64,000 nt of DNA from VRUE01 sp963817945 (GCA_963817945.1 CAWFQH010000005.1:494570-558569); one strand, 5' to 3'. Positions 9,876-18,895 are shown, counted from the stretch's first letter. Notes: a model not told the origin generated them from the letters alone. Made by a program: numbers and translations.

Positions 9876-11051
9876 CGGTCGTCAAGGACACTGGCGTCCG
9901 CGCCACCCTGCCGCCCTTCGGCGAGGAGCACGAGGAGCTGCGCGAGACGGTGCGGCGCTTCGTCTCGAAGGAGATCGCGCCGAACGTCGACGAGTGGGAG
10001 GAGGCGCGCGAATTCCCGCGCGAGCTCTACGGGCGCTGCGCCGAGCTGGGCTTCCTCGGGCTGAAGTTCCCGGAGGAGTACGGCGGCCAGGGCGGCAACC
10101 ACCTGCACGACGCGGTCTGGGTCGAGGAGCTGGCCCGCTCGGGCGGCTCCGGCGGCGTCGCCGCCGGGCTCAACGCCCACACCTCGATCGCGATGCCGCC
10201 GATCTTCAACTTCGGCACCGAGGAGCAGAAGCAGCGCTGGCTGGTGCCGGGGATCGCGGGCGAGAAGATCGGCGCCCTCGGGATCACCGAGCCCGGCGCC
10301 GGCTCCGACGTCGCCGGCATCACCACCTTCGCCAAGAAGGTCGACGGCGGCTACGTCGTCAACGGCTCCAAGACCTTCATCACCAACGGCGTCCGCGCCG
10401 ACTTCCTCGTCTGCGCCTGCAAGACGACCCAGGAGGGCGGCCACCACGGCATCTCCTTCCTCGTCCTGGAGCGCGAGATGCCCGGCTACGAGGTGGCGCA
10501 GAAGCTGGAGAAGATGGGTTGGCACTCCTCCGACACCGGCGAGCTTTCCTTCACCGACGTCGAGGTCCCGGCGGAGAACCTGCTCGGCGAGGAGAACGAG
10601 GGCTTCAAGCTGATCATGGCCAACTTCGCCTGGGAGCGGCTGCTGATGGCGATCGGCGCCGTCGGCGCGATGCAGCGCCTGATCGAGCGGACCGTCGACT
10701 ACGCCCTCGAGCGCGACGCCTTCGGTCGGCCGATCGGCAACTTCCAGGTGATCCGCCACAAGGTCGCGGAGATGGCCACCCAGGCCGAGGCTGCGAAGGC
10801 GATCACCTACAACGCCCTGCGCCTCTTCCACGAAGGCCAGGACCGCATCCAGCGAGGTGACGATGGCCAAGCTCGTCACCCAGCGCGCCGTGCTCGAGAT
10901 CGCCGACGAGTCCCTCCAGATCCACGGCGGCTACGGCTACATGCGCGAGTACGGCATCGAGCGCGCCGTCCGCGACGCCCGCCTCGGCCCGATCGGCGGC
11001 GGCACCGACGAGATCATGAAGGAGATCCTCGGCAAGCAGCTGGGGTTGTAG
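9872..11051 (+). CDS. Acyl-CoA dehydrogenase 2 (frameshifted near 10851)
   Basis: The second FAD-dependent acyl-CoA dehydrogenase, coupled to the SnoaL gene by a GTGA overlap. It carries GALGITEPGAGSDVAGI, NGSKTFITNGVRADF, KMGWHSSDTGELSFTDV and QVIRHKVAEMATQAEAAK, then a frame change, then LQIHGGYGYMREYGIER. Removing the A at about 10851 restores IREVTMAKLVTQRAV and a product of about 392 residues. Gene length is 3n+1. The break falls within about seven codons of the homologous position of the break in the upstream paralogue, which is noteworthy if not coincidental. Confidence 0.88.
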
Positions 11052-11071
11052 GGAGGCCGTAATCTCTTCGC

Positions 11072-12397
11072 ATGAGCGATGTCGCGACGCTCTACCAGAA
11101 GCTTGATCCTCTGAGGCCCCTGGAGGGAGGCGAGGACTCGCTTTACGTCGACTGGCAGAGGGAGCTGGATCCAGAGACGACCGATACGAAGTCGCGGCTG
11201 GTGCGGGCTTTTACGCGCAATGCCTCTCCAGAGCGCCCCATCACGCGGCTGCTGACGGGCCATAAGGGCTCGGGGAAGACCACCGAGCTGAACCGCGTGC
11301 GCCGCCAACTGGAGGAGGGAAGGGAGGGGAAGCGTGTCTTCGTTTCCACCCTTTTCGCGCAGGAATGGCTTGACTTGGAGGATCTCCAGCCCGAGGACCT
11401 GGTCCTGCAGATCGTCCGGCAACTCGTCACCGATCTCGCCGATGCCGGTATGCCATTAGGGGAAAAGCGATTCGGCGAGTTCTTCCGCTCGCTTTGGGAC
11501 AAGGCACGCGGCGTCCGGTTGGAAAAAGCAGAGCTGGGCATCCACCCGCTGAAATTCAGCTTCGCGCTTCAAGACTTTCCCACGGACCGAAATGAGTTCC
11601 GCCAGGTACTGCGTGGACAACTTCCAAGTGTCTTCGATCTCGTCAACACGGAGCTGATCCCCGCGGCCCGCGAGCACGTCAAGCAGCGCGGAAATTACGA
11701 CGATGTGCTGCTAATTGTCGACGACCTCGACAAGATCCCCCAGAAGGTTCTGGGGAACGGCCGGGTGACTAACCATGAGAATCTGTTTCTCGACAATGCA
11801 GCGACCCTTCGGGCAATCACCTGCAGTCTCCTCCTAACCGTCCCTATTGAGCTCGCCTACTCCCCTGCTCAAGGGAGGCTCCGAGACGACTACGGCGCAT
11901 CGATCGTAACGGTGCCGTTGATCTCAATCAACGATCAAGAGGGAAAACATAATTCCAGCGGCGAGAACACGATGATCGAGATTCTCGGCCGCCGGGCACA
12001 GCTCGCGTTCGACGGCGACGACGCAGCAGGTTCACCACAAGATGCTGTCCAGCGCGTCTTCGCCGACGAGGACCTGCTTCGCCGAATCGTGCGGATGTCG
12101 GGCGGACATGTGCGTGGTCTCCTCGTTCTGGTCAGCGAGTTGCTCGATTGGGTCGAGGACCTACCGATAACCCAGACAACGGTGGAACGGTACCTACCGC
12201 GTGCTGCGAAGGACTTGGCCAGAGCTTTGACGCCAAGTGATCGTGAATTGCTCACTATCCTCGCCAGTACGGGCGTAGCCCCTGAGAATCCCCGCTTCTG
12301 GGACCTGATCCGAAACCATTATGTGTTTGCCTACGAGTCAGGCGATGACGAGTACTGGTACGGGCTGAACCCCCTTCTGCGAGAGATCAACTTGTGA
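11072..12397 (+). CDS. P-loop ATPase with C-terminal winged-helix-like tail, partner of TPR protein
   Basis: A 441-residue protein of unknown function. Walker A is GHKGSGKTT (residues 63-71) and Walker B is VLLIVDDLDK (212-221), with a likely sensor strand ITCSLLLTVPIEL. This layout fits a KAP/STAND-type or AAA-like NTPase. The last 70 residues (LTPSDRELLTILASTG onward) look like a winged-helix. Base composition is visibly lower in GC than the flanking metabolic genes. Its TGA overlaps the GTG of the TPR gene (GTGA), so the two are made together. The pair resembles regulator or conflict systems in general architecture, but no effector domain is recognised. Confidence 0.8.
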   Translation: MSDVATLYQKLDPLRPLEGGEDSLYVDWQRELDPETTDTKSRLVRAFTRNASPERPITRLLTGHKGSGKTTELNRVRRQLEEGREGKRVFVSTLFAQEWLDLEDLQPEDLVLQIVRQLVTDLADAGMPLGEKRFGEFFRSLWDKARGVRLEKAELGIHPLKFSFALQDFPTDRNEFRQVLRGQLPSVFDLVNTELIPAAREHVKQRGNYDDVLLIVDDLDKIPQKVLGNGRVTNHENLFLDNAATLRAITCSLLLTVPIELAYSPAQGRLRDDYGASIVTVPLISINDQEGKHNSSGENTMIEILGRRAQLAFDGDDAAGSPQDAVQRVFADEDLLRRIVRMSGGHVRGLLVLVSELLDWVEDLPITQTTVERYLPRAAKDLARALTPSDRELLTILASTGVAPENPRFWDLIRNHYVFAYESGDDEYWYGLNPLLREINL

Positions 12398-14604
12398 GCG
12401 ATGCCGGAGCCGATAGTCCCGCGCTCCTTGATCTCAACCGAGTTCAGCTGACCGCATTGGAGCGCATGATCAGGCGCTCCAATGGTTTCAGGCTCGGACT
12501 TGCAGTCGTCAATCACCCGAGCTTGCATGAACGGCTGGTGAAGACGCTGCGGGCGGACCTGCCCGATTGCACTCTCGAGGAAGTCATCCTTGACCCCGAA
12601 GACGAGCGAGGAGTTGTTGCTGCGATCAAAGCGGCGGCGGACCAAGGAGCTGACGCGATTCTGATCAGAGGCTTGGAGCACATGGGTGAGGACTCAGCCG
12701 GCCTTGCGATGCTCAACCTGAATCGCGATTACATGAGCCGGGTGGTCTCATGTCCTGTCATTTTCTGGCTACCCGACTTCGCTCTGCGTGCCTTCGCCCA
12801 CTCCGCGGCAGACCTCTGGTCGGGTCGCTCTGGCGTCTACCGGTTCGTGCCCGAAACCGGCGACGCCCATTCGACCGCGGCCATTGCCCAAGCCGGCATT
12901 TCCTGGCTGACCTCGGTCGAGGAACGAAGTGATTGGGAGGCGCTTTTACACGACGTGATGGAGGAGCTGGACGAACAGGAGGACCGCGAGGGACGCGCAA
13001 GCACGCTCACCGGTCTGGGGCAGGCAGCGCTGATGCAGCTACGCGTAGCTGAGGCAGGTGAACTACTGGAAAGGGCACGATCGCTCTTCGAAGAAATCGG
13101 CGATCAGCCTGGCAAAGCCCAGGCAATCCGTGCCCTTGGGGAGGTTGCACGACGGCAACACCACCATGACAAGGCGATCGAACTCTACGAGGAAGCCCTA
13201 TCCATCTTCCGCGAGACCCGAAACCGGCCCGGCGAGGCAAGCGTTCTTCAGAGCCTTGGCGACGTGGCTGTAATGCAGGACCGGTACGAAGATGGCATTG
13301 CCCTGTTCGAACAGTCCTTGTCCATCTTCCGCGAAGCCAATCATCGACTTGGCGAGGCCAATTCATTGAAGAGCCTGGGTGAGGCCGTAATGCTGCTGGA
13401 TCGCTACGAGGAGGCCATCGCGTTGTTCGCGCAAGCGCTTTCGATGTATCGCGAGGTCGGCGACCGGCTCGGTGAAGCGAACACGCTCAAGTCACTAGGG
13501 AGTGCTGCCATTGTCCAGGATCGCTACGAAGACGGACTCAGGCTCTACGAGGAGGCACTGCCGATCTATCGTGAGATCGGCGACCGGCTCGGCGAGGCAA
13601 ACGTGCTGGCGAGCCTCGGGGGCGCCGCCCTGATGCAGGATCGTTATGCGGACAGCATCGCCCTACACGAGGAAGTGTTGCCGATCTTCCGTGAAATCGG
13701 CAGCAGGCTCGGCGAAGCGAACACGCTCAAGTCACTCGGAAACGCCGCCTTGATGCAAGATCGCTACGAAGATGCGGTTGCCCTCTACGAGCAAGCGCTA
13801 CCGATCTATCGGGAGATCGGCGATCGGCTCGGCGAGGCGAATACGCTCAATGATCTCGGCGACGTACTCAAGATGCTGGATCGCTTCGCGGATGCGATCG
13901 ATCTGTACGAGGAGGCGCTGCCCATCCACCGTGAGATTGGCGACAGGCTCGGCGAGGCCAACGTTCTGGTCGGGCTCGCCGACACGAATCGGATGCAGCG
14001 GAATCCCGACGATGCGGTCCGACTGTACCGACAAGCGCTGTCTCTCTTTCGGGAGATCCGCGATCGGCTAGGTGAGGCCAGTGCGCTCAATGGCCTGGGC
14101 GACGCCATAGCAATGCAGGGGCGGGTAGACGAGGCGATCGAGCTTTACCGGCAAGGGCTCTCTCTCTTCCGCGGGATCGGCGATCGGCTCGGCGAAGCCA
14201 GCACGCTCAAGAGCCTGGCCCACGTCATTTCCCTGCAGGGACGCTATGCGGAGGCAGTCACGACCTTCGAGCATGCGCTGCAGGTCTTTCGTGAGATCGG
14301 CGATCGGCTAGGTGAGGCGAGCGCGCTTAGAGGCCTTGCCAGAACGCTCATGATGCAGGGCGACTACAAGGGTGCCAGCTCATCGTACGAGCAAGCGCTG
14401 CCGATCTTTCGGGAGATCGGCGATCGACTTGGCGAGGCGGACACTTTGGAGGGGTACGGACGAGCCCTCGCCCGCAGCGACTCTCCAGCCGCCCTTGGGG
14501 TGCTCGATGACGCCATCCGTATTTACGAGCACGTGGGCCGCAGGGAGAACGCAGAAGCTGCTCGCAGGCTCAGGGACGAGCTGGTGCAACCAGCAGAATC
14601 TTGA
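12394..14604 (+). CDS. Large TPR protein with N-terminal domain lacking a visible P-loop
   Basis: A 736-residue protein. Residues 1-180 form an alpha/beta domain with NGFRLGLAVVNHPSLHERL, ADAILIRGLEHM and PVIFWLPDFALRAFAHSAA, then DLWSGRSGVYRF. This pattern looks like a degenerate NTPase or sensor domain seen next to TPR arrays, but there is no GxxxxGK. Residues 200-679 are twelve 40-residue TPR-like units around REIGDRLGEAxxLxxLG, with a degenerate thirteenth. No TM segment, protease, nuclease or TIR motif is visible. Coupled translation with the ATPase implies one complex, in which the ATPase could energise a TPR scaffold. Confidence 0.8.
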   Translation: MSDAGADSPALLDLNRVQLTALERMIRRSNGFRLGLAVVNHPSLHERLVKTLRADLPDCTLEEVILDPEDERGVVAAIKAAADQGADAILIRGLEHMGEDSAGLAMLNLNRDYMSRVVSCPVIFWLPDFALRAFAHSAADLWSGRSGVYRFVPETGDAHSTAAIAQAGISWLTSVEERSDWEALLHDVMEELDEQEDREGRASTLTGLGQAALMQLRVAEAGELLERARSLFEEIGDQPGKAQAIRALGEVARRQHHHDKAIELYEEALSIFRETRNRPGEASVLQSLGDVAVMQDRYEDGIALFEQSLSIFREANHRLGEANSLKSLGEAVMLLDRYEEAIALFAQALSMYREVGDRLGEANTLKSLGSAAIVQDRYEDGLRLYEEALPIYREIGDRLGEANVLASLGGAALMQDRYADSIALHEEVLPIFREIGSRLGEANTLKSLGNAALMQDRYEDAVALYEQALPIYREIGDRLGEANTLNDLGDVLKMLDRFADAIDLYEEALPIHREIGDRLGEANVLVGLADTNRMQRNPDDAVRLYRQALSLFREIRDRLGEASALNGLGDAIAMQGRVDEAIELYRQGLSLFRGIGDRLGEASTLKSLAHVISLQGRYAEAVTTFEHALQVFREIGDRLGEASALRGLARTLMMQGDYKGASSSYEQALPIFREIGDRLGEADTLEGYGRALARSDSPAALGVLDDAIRIYEHVGRRENAEAARRLRDELVQPAES
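12991..14430 (+). repeat. Twelve tandem 120-bp TPR-encoding repeats
   Basis: Each unit encodes 40 residues and contains a near-identical core of the type GAGATCGGCGATCGGCT followed by a GGCGAGGC-like tail. The first two and last units are most diverged and the central ones most alike, which suggests expansion by recombination inside the gene. The repeat lies wholly within coding sequence. Confidence 0.9.
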
Positions 14605-14673
14605 CCGGCTGACCGATGTGGCCTTAGCGAGCGCGTAGGATCGTCGGGAGGCAGGCCGACGAAAGGAGATCCG

Positions 14674-14976
14674 ATGCTCTGTGCATTGACCGTCCGCAAG
14701 CTGAAGCCGGGCACGATGGAGGACTTCAAACGGGCGTTCGTCCCCCAGGACACGTCGAACGTGCCCAGCGGGTGGAAGAAGTTCTACGCGTTGCAGAACG
14801 CGAGCGACGAGAACGAGGTGATCACCTTTGGCTTCTTCGACGGCACGCTCGAGGAGCTGCGGGCAGGCCAGCAGGGTGGCGAATACGACCAGCGGCGGGC
14901 AGCTGCGGACGAGTTCGTCGAATCGGTCGGCGCCGACGGGATCTTCGAGGTCGTCGAGGAACGCTCGATGGACTGA
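14674..14976 (+). CDS. Small hypothetical protein, possible dimeric alpha-beta barrel
   Basis: A 100-residue protein with a strong ribosome-binding site (AAAGGAG, 7 nt spacing). The pattern MLCALTVRKLKPGTMEDFKRAF then ENEVITFGFFDGTLEELRA resembles ferredoxin-like EthD/ABM-type folds, with a beta strand, a helix carrying the substrate pocket and a second strand. No catalytic residue is identifiable. A VOC-family gene follows 8 bp later, so the two are probably co-transcribed. Confidence 0.65.
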   Translation: MLCALTVRKLKPGTMEDFKRAFVPQDTSNVPSGWKKFYALQNASDENEVITFGFFDGTLEELRAGQQGGEYDQRRAAADEFVESVGADGIFEVVEERSMD

Positions 14977-14984
14977 GGCGGCCG

Positions 14985-15410
14985 ATGAAGCAACGGGTCA
15001 GCCTGATCACCCTGGGCGTCGCCGACCTGGGACGGGCGCGGCGGTTCTACGAGGCGATCGGCTGGAAGACGAACGCCGCGCCCGACGACGACGTCGTCTT
15101 CTTCCAGGCCGGCGACATGGTCCTCGCGCTGTGGGACCGGGCGCGCCTGGCCGAGGACAGCTGCGTCGAGGACTCGGGCGGCTGGGGCGGGGCGACGCTG
15201 GCGGTAAACGTCGGCTCGCCGGTGGAGGTCGACGCGATCGCCGAGGAGGCGCGCGGGGCCGGGGCGATGATCGGGCGCGAGCCGGCGGAGACCTTCTGGG
15301 GCGGCTACAGCGCGGTATTCATCGACCCCGACGGCCACCCCTGGGAGGTCGCGCACAACCCGCGCTGGACGATCACCGAGGACGGCGGCGTCCGGCTCCC
15401 GGCAGATTGA
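14985..15410 (+). CDS. VOC-family (glyoxalase/bleomycin-resistance fold) protein
   Basis: A 141-residue protein with the VOC layout: VSLITLGVADLGRARRFYEAIGW, then FFQAGDMVLALWDRARLAED, a second beta-alpha-beta-beta-beta module starting GGATLAVNV, and the signature SAVFIDPDGHPWEVAHNPRW, which carries a Glu metal ligand in EVAHN. Such proteins bind metals and act as lyases, dioxygenases or sequestering resistance proteins; the substrate is unknown. The ATG at 14985 is chosen because it follows the previous stop closely and gives a full first beta strand. Confidence 0.85.
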   Translation: MKQRVSLITLGVADLGRARRFYEAIGWKTNAAPDDDVVFFQAGDMVLALWDRARLAEDSCVEDSGGWGGATLAVNVGSPVEVDAIAEEARGAGAMIGREPAETFWGGYSAVFIDPDGHPWEVAHNPRWTITEDGGVRLPAD

Positions 15411-15440
15411 AATTGGGGTGCCCCGACCGCTCATGGGAGG

Positions 15441-15519
15441 CCGAACGACCGGAAGCACCCTTACATCAACGTGTGTAGAGGACAAATGTCAGGTTCAAAT
15501 TCCTGATTCGGTCGTTCGG
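15441..15519. other. Structured intergenic element with nested hairpins
   Basis: A perfect 11-bp inverted repeat CCGAACGACCG (15441-15451)/CGGTCGTTCGG (15509-15519) encloses about 57 nt. Just inside the right arm is a second hairpin TCAGG/CCTGA with an 8-nt loop TTCAAATT, reminiscent of a tRNA T-arm, but the loop is one base too long and no full cloverleaf fits. It may be a leader or attenuator for the following phosphatase gene, a decayed tRNA-like sequence or a terminator of the VOC gene. Confidence 0.4.
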
Positions 15520-15536
15520 TCGTACGATCCGGGGGC

Positions 15537-15983
15537 ATGATCTACCTGCTGCGGCACGGCGAGGCGGAGAAGAGCAATGGGGACGACGCGGCCCGGCGCC
15601 TCACGGCCAAGGGCGAGCTGCAGTCCGAAGCCGCCGGGCGGGCGCTGGCAGCGCTCGGGGCGGAGATCGACGCCTGCCTGACCAGCCCCAAGGTGCGAGC
15701 CGCAGACACGGCCCGCCTCGCCTGCGAGGCGCTGCCGCTGGAGCCGGAGACCGCGCAGGAGCTGGAAGGTGAATTCGACGCCTTGGAGCTCGCCGCCGGT
15801 CGTGGCAACGCGATGCTCGTCGGCCACGAGCCCTACTTCTCGAACGAGGTGGCGCGACTGACCGGCGCCAAGGCGAAGCTGCGCAAGGGCGGGCTGGCGA
15901 TCGTCGACGGCGGCACCCTCCTCGCCCTGCTGCGCCCTCAGGACCTGGCGGCGATCGCCGGCGCCCCGGCCGCGCACGAGTGA
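15537..15983 (+). CDS. SixA-type histidine phosphatase
   Basis: A 148-residue histidine phosphatase superfamily protein. The catalytic RHGEAE motif is at residues 6-11 and the second histidine is in MLVGHEPYFSNEV. SCTSPK-like LTSPKVRAADTA is the SixA substrate-pocket block. SixA removes phosphate from phosphohistidine on phosphotransfer proteins, although many small homologues have other phosphate-ester substrates. A GGGGG tract precedes the ATG. Its stop overlaps the GTG of the GNAT gene. Confidence 0.88.
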   Translation: MIYLLRHGEAEKSNGDDAARRLTAKGELQSEAAGRALAALGAEIDACLTSPKVRAADTARLACEALPLEPETAQELEGEFDALELAAGRGNAMLVGHEPYFSNEVARLTGAKAKLRKGGLAIVDGGTLLALLRPQDLAAIAGAPAAHE

Positions 15984-16777
15984 GCAGGCAGGACGAGCAA
16001 CTGCGGGCTCGCGCGCATCTCAACCTGGTGGACAGCTCGCGCCAGCTCTTCGAACTGGATCCGGGGGCAAAGATCGAGGCCGGCGGCGGCTACCTCTTCG
16101 GAGCCGGCAGCTCCTCACACCCGGCGATCTCCAACGCGGCCTTCCGGACCGACGACAGCCTCGAGCCGGCGCTTCTGCTGCAGCGGGCGCGGGCGTACTT
16201 CGGTGAGCAAGGGCGCGGGTTCAGCCTCTGGATTCGCGACGGCGTCCCGGAGGATCGCGACCTGCTTGCCGCGGCCAAGGCAGCCAGCCTTGAAGACGTC
16301 TTCGGGATGCCGGAGATGGTCCTGCCGCGGCGAGCCGAGGAACGGCCCCTCGCCGAGGGAGTCGAGCTGCGACGGCTCACCGGTGCGGGCGAAGCCGAGG
16401 ACTACTGGCGCGTCGCGACCGCCGCCTACGCGAGCCTGGGCTTCCCGGCCGAAGTCTTCGCCTTCTATGAAAACCACGAGGGATTGCTCGCCGGCAACGT
16501 CGCCGCCTTCCTCGCCTACCTGGACGGGGCGCCGGTTGCGATCGCGATGACGATCGTCAGCCACGGCGTCGCCGGCATCTACTGGGTCGGCAGCGTCGAG
16601 GAGGCACGCGGGCGTGGCCTCGGCCGGGCGCTGACGGCGGCGGCTACCAACGCCGGCTTCGACCAGGGCGCCGAGATCGCCTCGCTGCAGGCCTCGCCGA
16701 TGGGCGAGCCGATCTACCGGGCGATGGGCTACGAGACGATCTGGTCCTACCGCTTGCTGCTCTCGCCGCCGCCCTGA
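15980..16777 (+). CDS. GNAT-family N-acetyltransferase
   Basis: A 265-residue protein with a GNAT domain in the C-terminal half. AIAMTIVSHGVAGIYWVGSV is the central strand pair, ARGRGLGRALTAAATNAG is the acetyl-CoA pyrophosphate loop (R/QxxGxG/A), and PIYRAMGYETIWSYRLLL closes the fold. The N-terminal 130 residues are a second, degenerate GNAT-like or substrate domain. GTG start, overlapping SixA. The substrate is unknown. Confidence 0.85.
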   Translation: MSRQDEQLRARAHLNLVDSSRQLFELDPGAKIEAGGGYLFGAGSSSHPAISNAAFRTDDSLEPALLLQRARAYFGEQGRGFSLWIRDGVPEDRDLLAAAKAASLEDVFGMPEMVLPRRAEERPLAEGVELRRLTGAGEAEDYWRVATAAYASLGFPAEVFAFYENHEGLLAGNVAAFLAYLDGAPVAIAMTIVSHGVAGIYWVGSVEEARGRGLGRALTAAATNAGFDQGAEIASLQASPMGEPIYRAMGYETIWSYRLLLSPPP

Positions 16778-16804
16778 CGCCGCCGCGCTATCGCTCCGGG
16801 CCGG

Positions 16805-17476
16805 TCAGGGCCGCAGGCGGAACGGCGGGTACTGGTCCGTGACCAGGGCGAAGGCGTAGCCGATCACCCGGTTGTGCCAGCGGATCACGCCCTCGACGAA
16901 GTCGAAGAGCCCACGCGGATAACGGCCGGTGAAAAGGATCGCGAACCAGGCGATGACGACCGCGAAGAAGGCGCCGATGTAGAGGAAGAAGAGGACGAAG
17001 TAGTGCGGAATCGCCAGTAGCCACTTGACCAGGGGCATACCGCGCCCGAGCTCGTCCTGGGCGTAGGGATACGGGAAATCGAGGCGCACCCCCTGCATCT
17101 CGTCGGTCGAGGGGTAGCGGTCGTCCATCAGCGCCAGGTAGACACCGATCCGGTTGCCGAACCGCATCAGTTCGAGGTTCCACTCGTACCACCAGCGCGG
17201 GTACTTCTTGCGGAAGAGGATCAACAGCAGGACGGGAAGAAAGAGGATGCCCGCCCCGGCGCCGACGTAGTAGTAGTCCGCCCCGCTGCCACCGGAGAAG
17301 TAGCCCTCCCAGCTGCCACCGTAGGAGCCGCCCGAGAGCAGCGAGGCGACGATCGCGATCGGGATCACCGTGAAGATGCGGAAGAACGTGGTCAGCCGGT
17401 TGAGCTTGCGATCGGGGTACTCGACCGAGAAGGCGACGGGATAGCTGGTGGGTTCCATTGGTGGCTGATTCGGCAC
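16805..17476 (-). CDS. DUF4389-type membrane protein
   Basis: A 223-residue integral membrane protein. Features are FSVEYPDRKLNRLTTFFRIF, a TM segment starting VIPIAIVASLLSGG, GAGILFLPVLLLILFRKKYP, PRWWYEWNLELMRF, and paired TMs in WLLAIPHYFVLFFLYIGAF and VVIAWFAILFTGRYP. This motif order matches the DUF4389 family, whose function is unknown. It is divergent from the SDR at 17.6 kb. Confidence 0.82.
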   Translation of the reverse strand: MPNQPPMEPTSYPVAFSVEYPDRKLNRLTTFFRIFTVIPIAIVASLLSGGSYGGSWEGYFSGGSGADYYYVGAGAGILFLPVLLLILFRKKYPRWWYEWNLELMRFGNRIGVYLALMDDRYPSTDEMQGVRLDFPYPYAQDELGRGMPLVKWLLAIPHYFVLFFLYIGAFFAVVIAWFAILFTGRYPRGLFDFVEGVIRWHNRVIGYAFALVTDQYPPFRLRP

Positions 17477-17581
17477 CGAGCCCCAGCACCCTTCCCTGCT
17501 GACTGGCCGGTCAACCAGTCCGGCCTTCTTCCATGTAGCCTCCGCGGCCGACTTCGCGAACTACAAGGAGAACGCACTCAG

Positions 17582-18412
17582 ATGGGACTTCTCGATGGAA
17601 AGACGGCGATCGTCACCGGCTCCGCCCGGGGTATCGGCCGGGCCACGGCCGAGCTGTTCGTCGCCGAGGGCGCCAAGGTTCTGATCAACGACCTCGACGC
17701 CGATGTCGCCGAGCAGGCATCCGGTGAGATCAACGGCGAGACCGCCGTCCACGCCGGCGACCTGACCAAGGAGGGCGCCGCCGACGAGCTCGTCGCCGCC
17801 GCGGTAGATGCCTTCGGCAGCGTCGACATCGCCGTCAACAACGCCGGCTACACCTGGGACGGCGTCGCCCACAAGATGAGCGACGAGCAGTTCCAGGCGA
17901 TGCTCGACATCCACACGGTGGTCCCCTTCCGCGTCGCCAGGGCCCTTGCCCCTCACTGGCGCGAGGCCGCGAAGGCCGAGCGCAACGAGGGCACCGAGGT
18001 CTTCCGCAAGCTGATCAATGTCTCCTCCACGTCGGGGACGATGGGCAACGCCGGCCAGGTCAACTACTCGGCCGCGAAGATGGGGGTCGTCGGTCTGACC
18101 AAAACCCTCGCCAAGGAGTGGGGCCAGTTCAAGATCAACGTCAACGCCGTCGCCTTCGGCTTCGTCGAAACGCGGCTGACCCAGGCAAAGGAGGCGGGCG
18201 AGGAGATGACCTCACCGGGCGGCGAGAAGATCGAGCTGGGCATCCCCGAGCAGATGCGCTCGATGGCCTCGGCGATCATTCCTCTCGGTCGGCCCGCCAC
18301 GCCCGAGGAGGCGTCTGGCCCGGTCCTGTTCCTGGCCTCTCCCCTGGCCAACTACATGCACGGCCAGGTTCTCAACGTGACCGGCGGCATGTTCGGGGGG
18401 ATGTACACCTGA
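17582..18412 (+). CDS. Short-chain dehydrogenase, FabG/3-hydroxyacyl-CoA dehydrogenase-like
   Basis: A 276-residue classical SDR: TGSARGIGRA near residue 12, NNAGYTWDG, and the catalytic set in NVSSTSGTMG...YSAAK. A 25-residue insertion (EAAKAERNEGTEVFRKLI) before the catalytic Ser matches the FabG-like/17-beta-HSD10 type that reduces or oxidises 3-keto/3-hydroxyacyl-CoA. AAGGAG lies somewhat far (about 12 nt) from the ATG. Its stop region overlaps the start of the DDN-like gene. Confidence 0.9.
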   Translation: MGLLDGKTAIVTGSARGIGRATAELFVAEGAKVLINDLDADVAEQASGEINGETAVHAGDLTKEGAADELVAAAVDAFGSVDIAVNNAGYTWDGVAHKMSDEQFQAMLDIHTVVPFRVARALAPHWREAAKAERNEGTEVFRKLINVSSTSGTMGNAGQVNYSAAKMGVVGLTKTLAKEWGQFKINVNAVAFGFVETRLTQAKEAGEEMTSPGGEKIELGIPEQMRSMASAIIPLGRPATPEEASGPVLFLASPLANYMHGQVLNVTGGMFGGMYT

Positions 18413-18894
18413 GCTCCGCGGCGGCAGAGGGCAGGCGCCCGCCCCGCTACCTCGACGTAGCGGACCGGGTCTGGCCTGCCCTTCACCGCTTCATGGGCCT
18501 CCACACGCTCGCCTACCGAGCGAGCGGGGGGCGACTCGGCCACACCCTTCCGGGGGTGCCGGGCAAGATGCTGCTGCTCGACCACGTCGGCGCCAAGAGC
18601 GGGACGAAGCGCACCTCTCCCCTGCTCTACGTCCGCGACGGCGAGAACGTCTTCATCGTCGCCTCCAAAGGCGGCTTCCCCAAGCACCCCGCCTGGTACC
18701 ACAACCTGATGGCCAACCCGGACACCAGCGTTCAGATCGGCCGCGAGCGGCGCCGGGTCCACGCCCGGGTCGCAACGCCAGAGGAGCGCGAGCGCCTCTG
18801 GCCAATGGCGGTCAAGGCCTACCGCGGCTACGCCGACTACCAGCGGCGCAGCAAAGGGCGGGAAATCCCGCTCGTCATCCTCGAGCCGCGCTAG
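18409..18894 (+). CDS. Deazaflavin (F420)-dependent nitroreductase family protein (DDN-like)
   Basis: About 161 residues of the DDN/F420H2-dependent reductase family: GKMLLLDHVGAKSGTKRTSPLLY, shown here in two parts as MLLLDHVGAKSG and KRTSPLLYV, then VIAS-like FIVASKGGFPKHPAWYHNL and NPDTSVQIG. Start is uncertain: only CTG at 18409, overlapping the SDR stop, keeps the N-terminal YLDVADRVWPALHRF. The ATG at 18493 would remove it. Members reduce enones, nitro groups or lipid quinones with F420H2. Confidence 0.82.
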   Translation: MSSAAAEGRRPPRYLDVADRVWPALHRFMGLHTLAYRASGGRLGHTLPGVPGKMLLLDHVGAKSGTKRTSPLLYVRDGENVFIVASKGGFPKHPAWYHNLMANPDTSVQIGRERRRVHARVATPEERERLWPMAVKAYRGYADYQRRSKGREIPLVILEPR

Positions 18895-18895
18895 C

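Noticed and set aside
12991..14430. Tandem 120-bp repeats resembling an array
   Set aside because: The units are translated without interruption as TPR-like repeats; there are no spacers, so this is not CRISPR or an intergenic satellite.
15425..15514. Possible 90-nt type II tRNA near the SixA gene
   Set aside because: Only five of seven acceptor pairs form, the T-loop has eight bases and no D- or anticodon arm fits.
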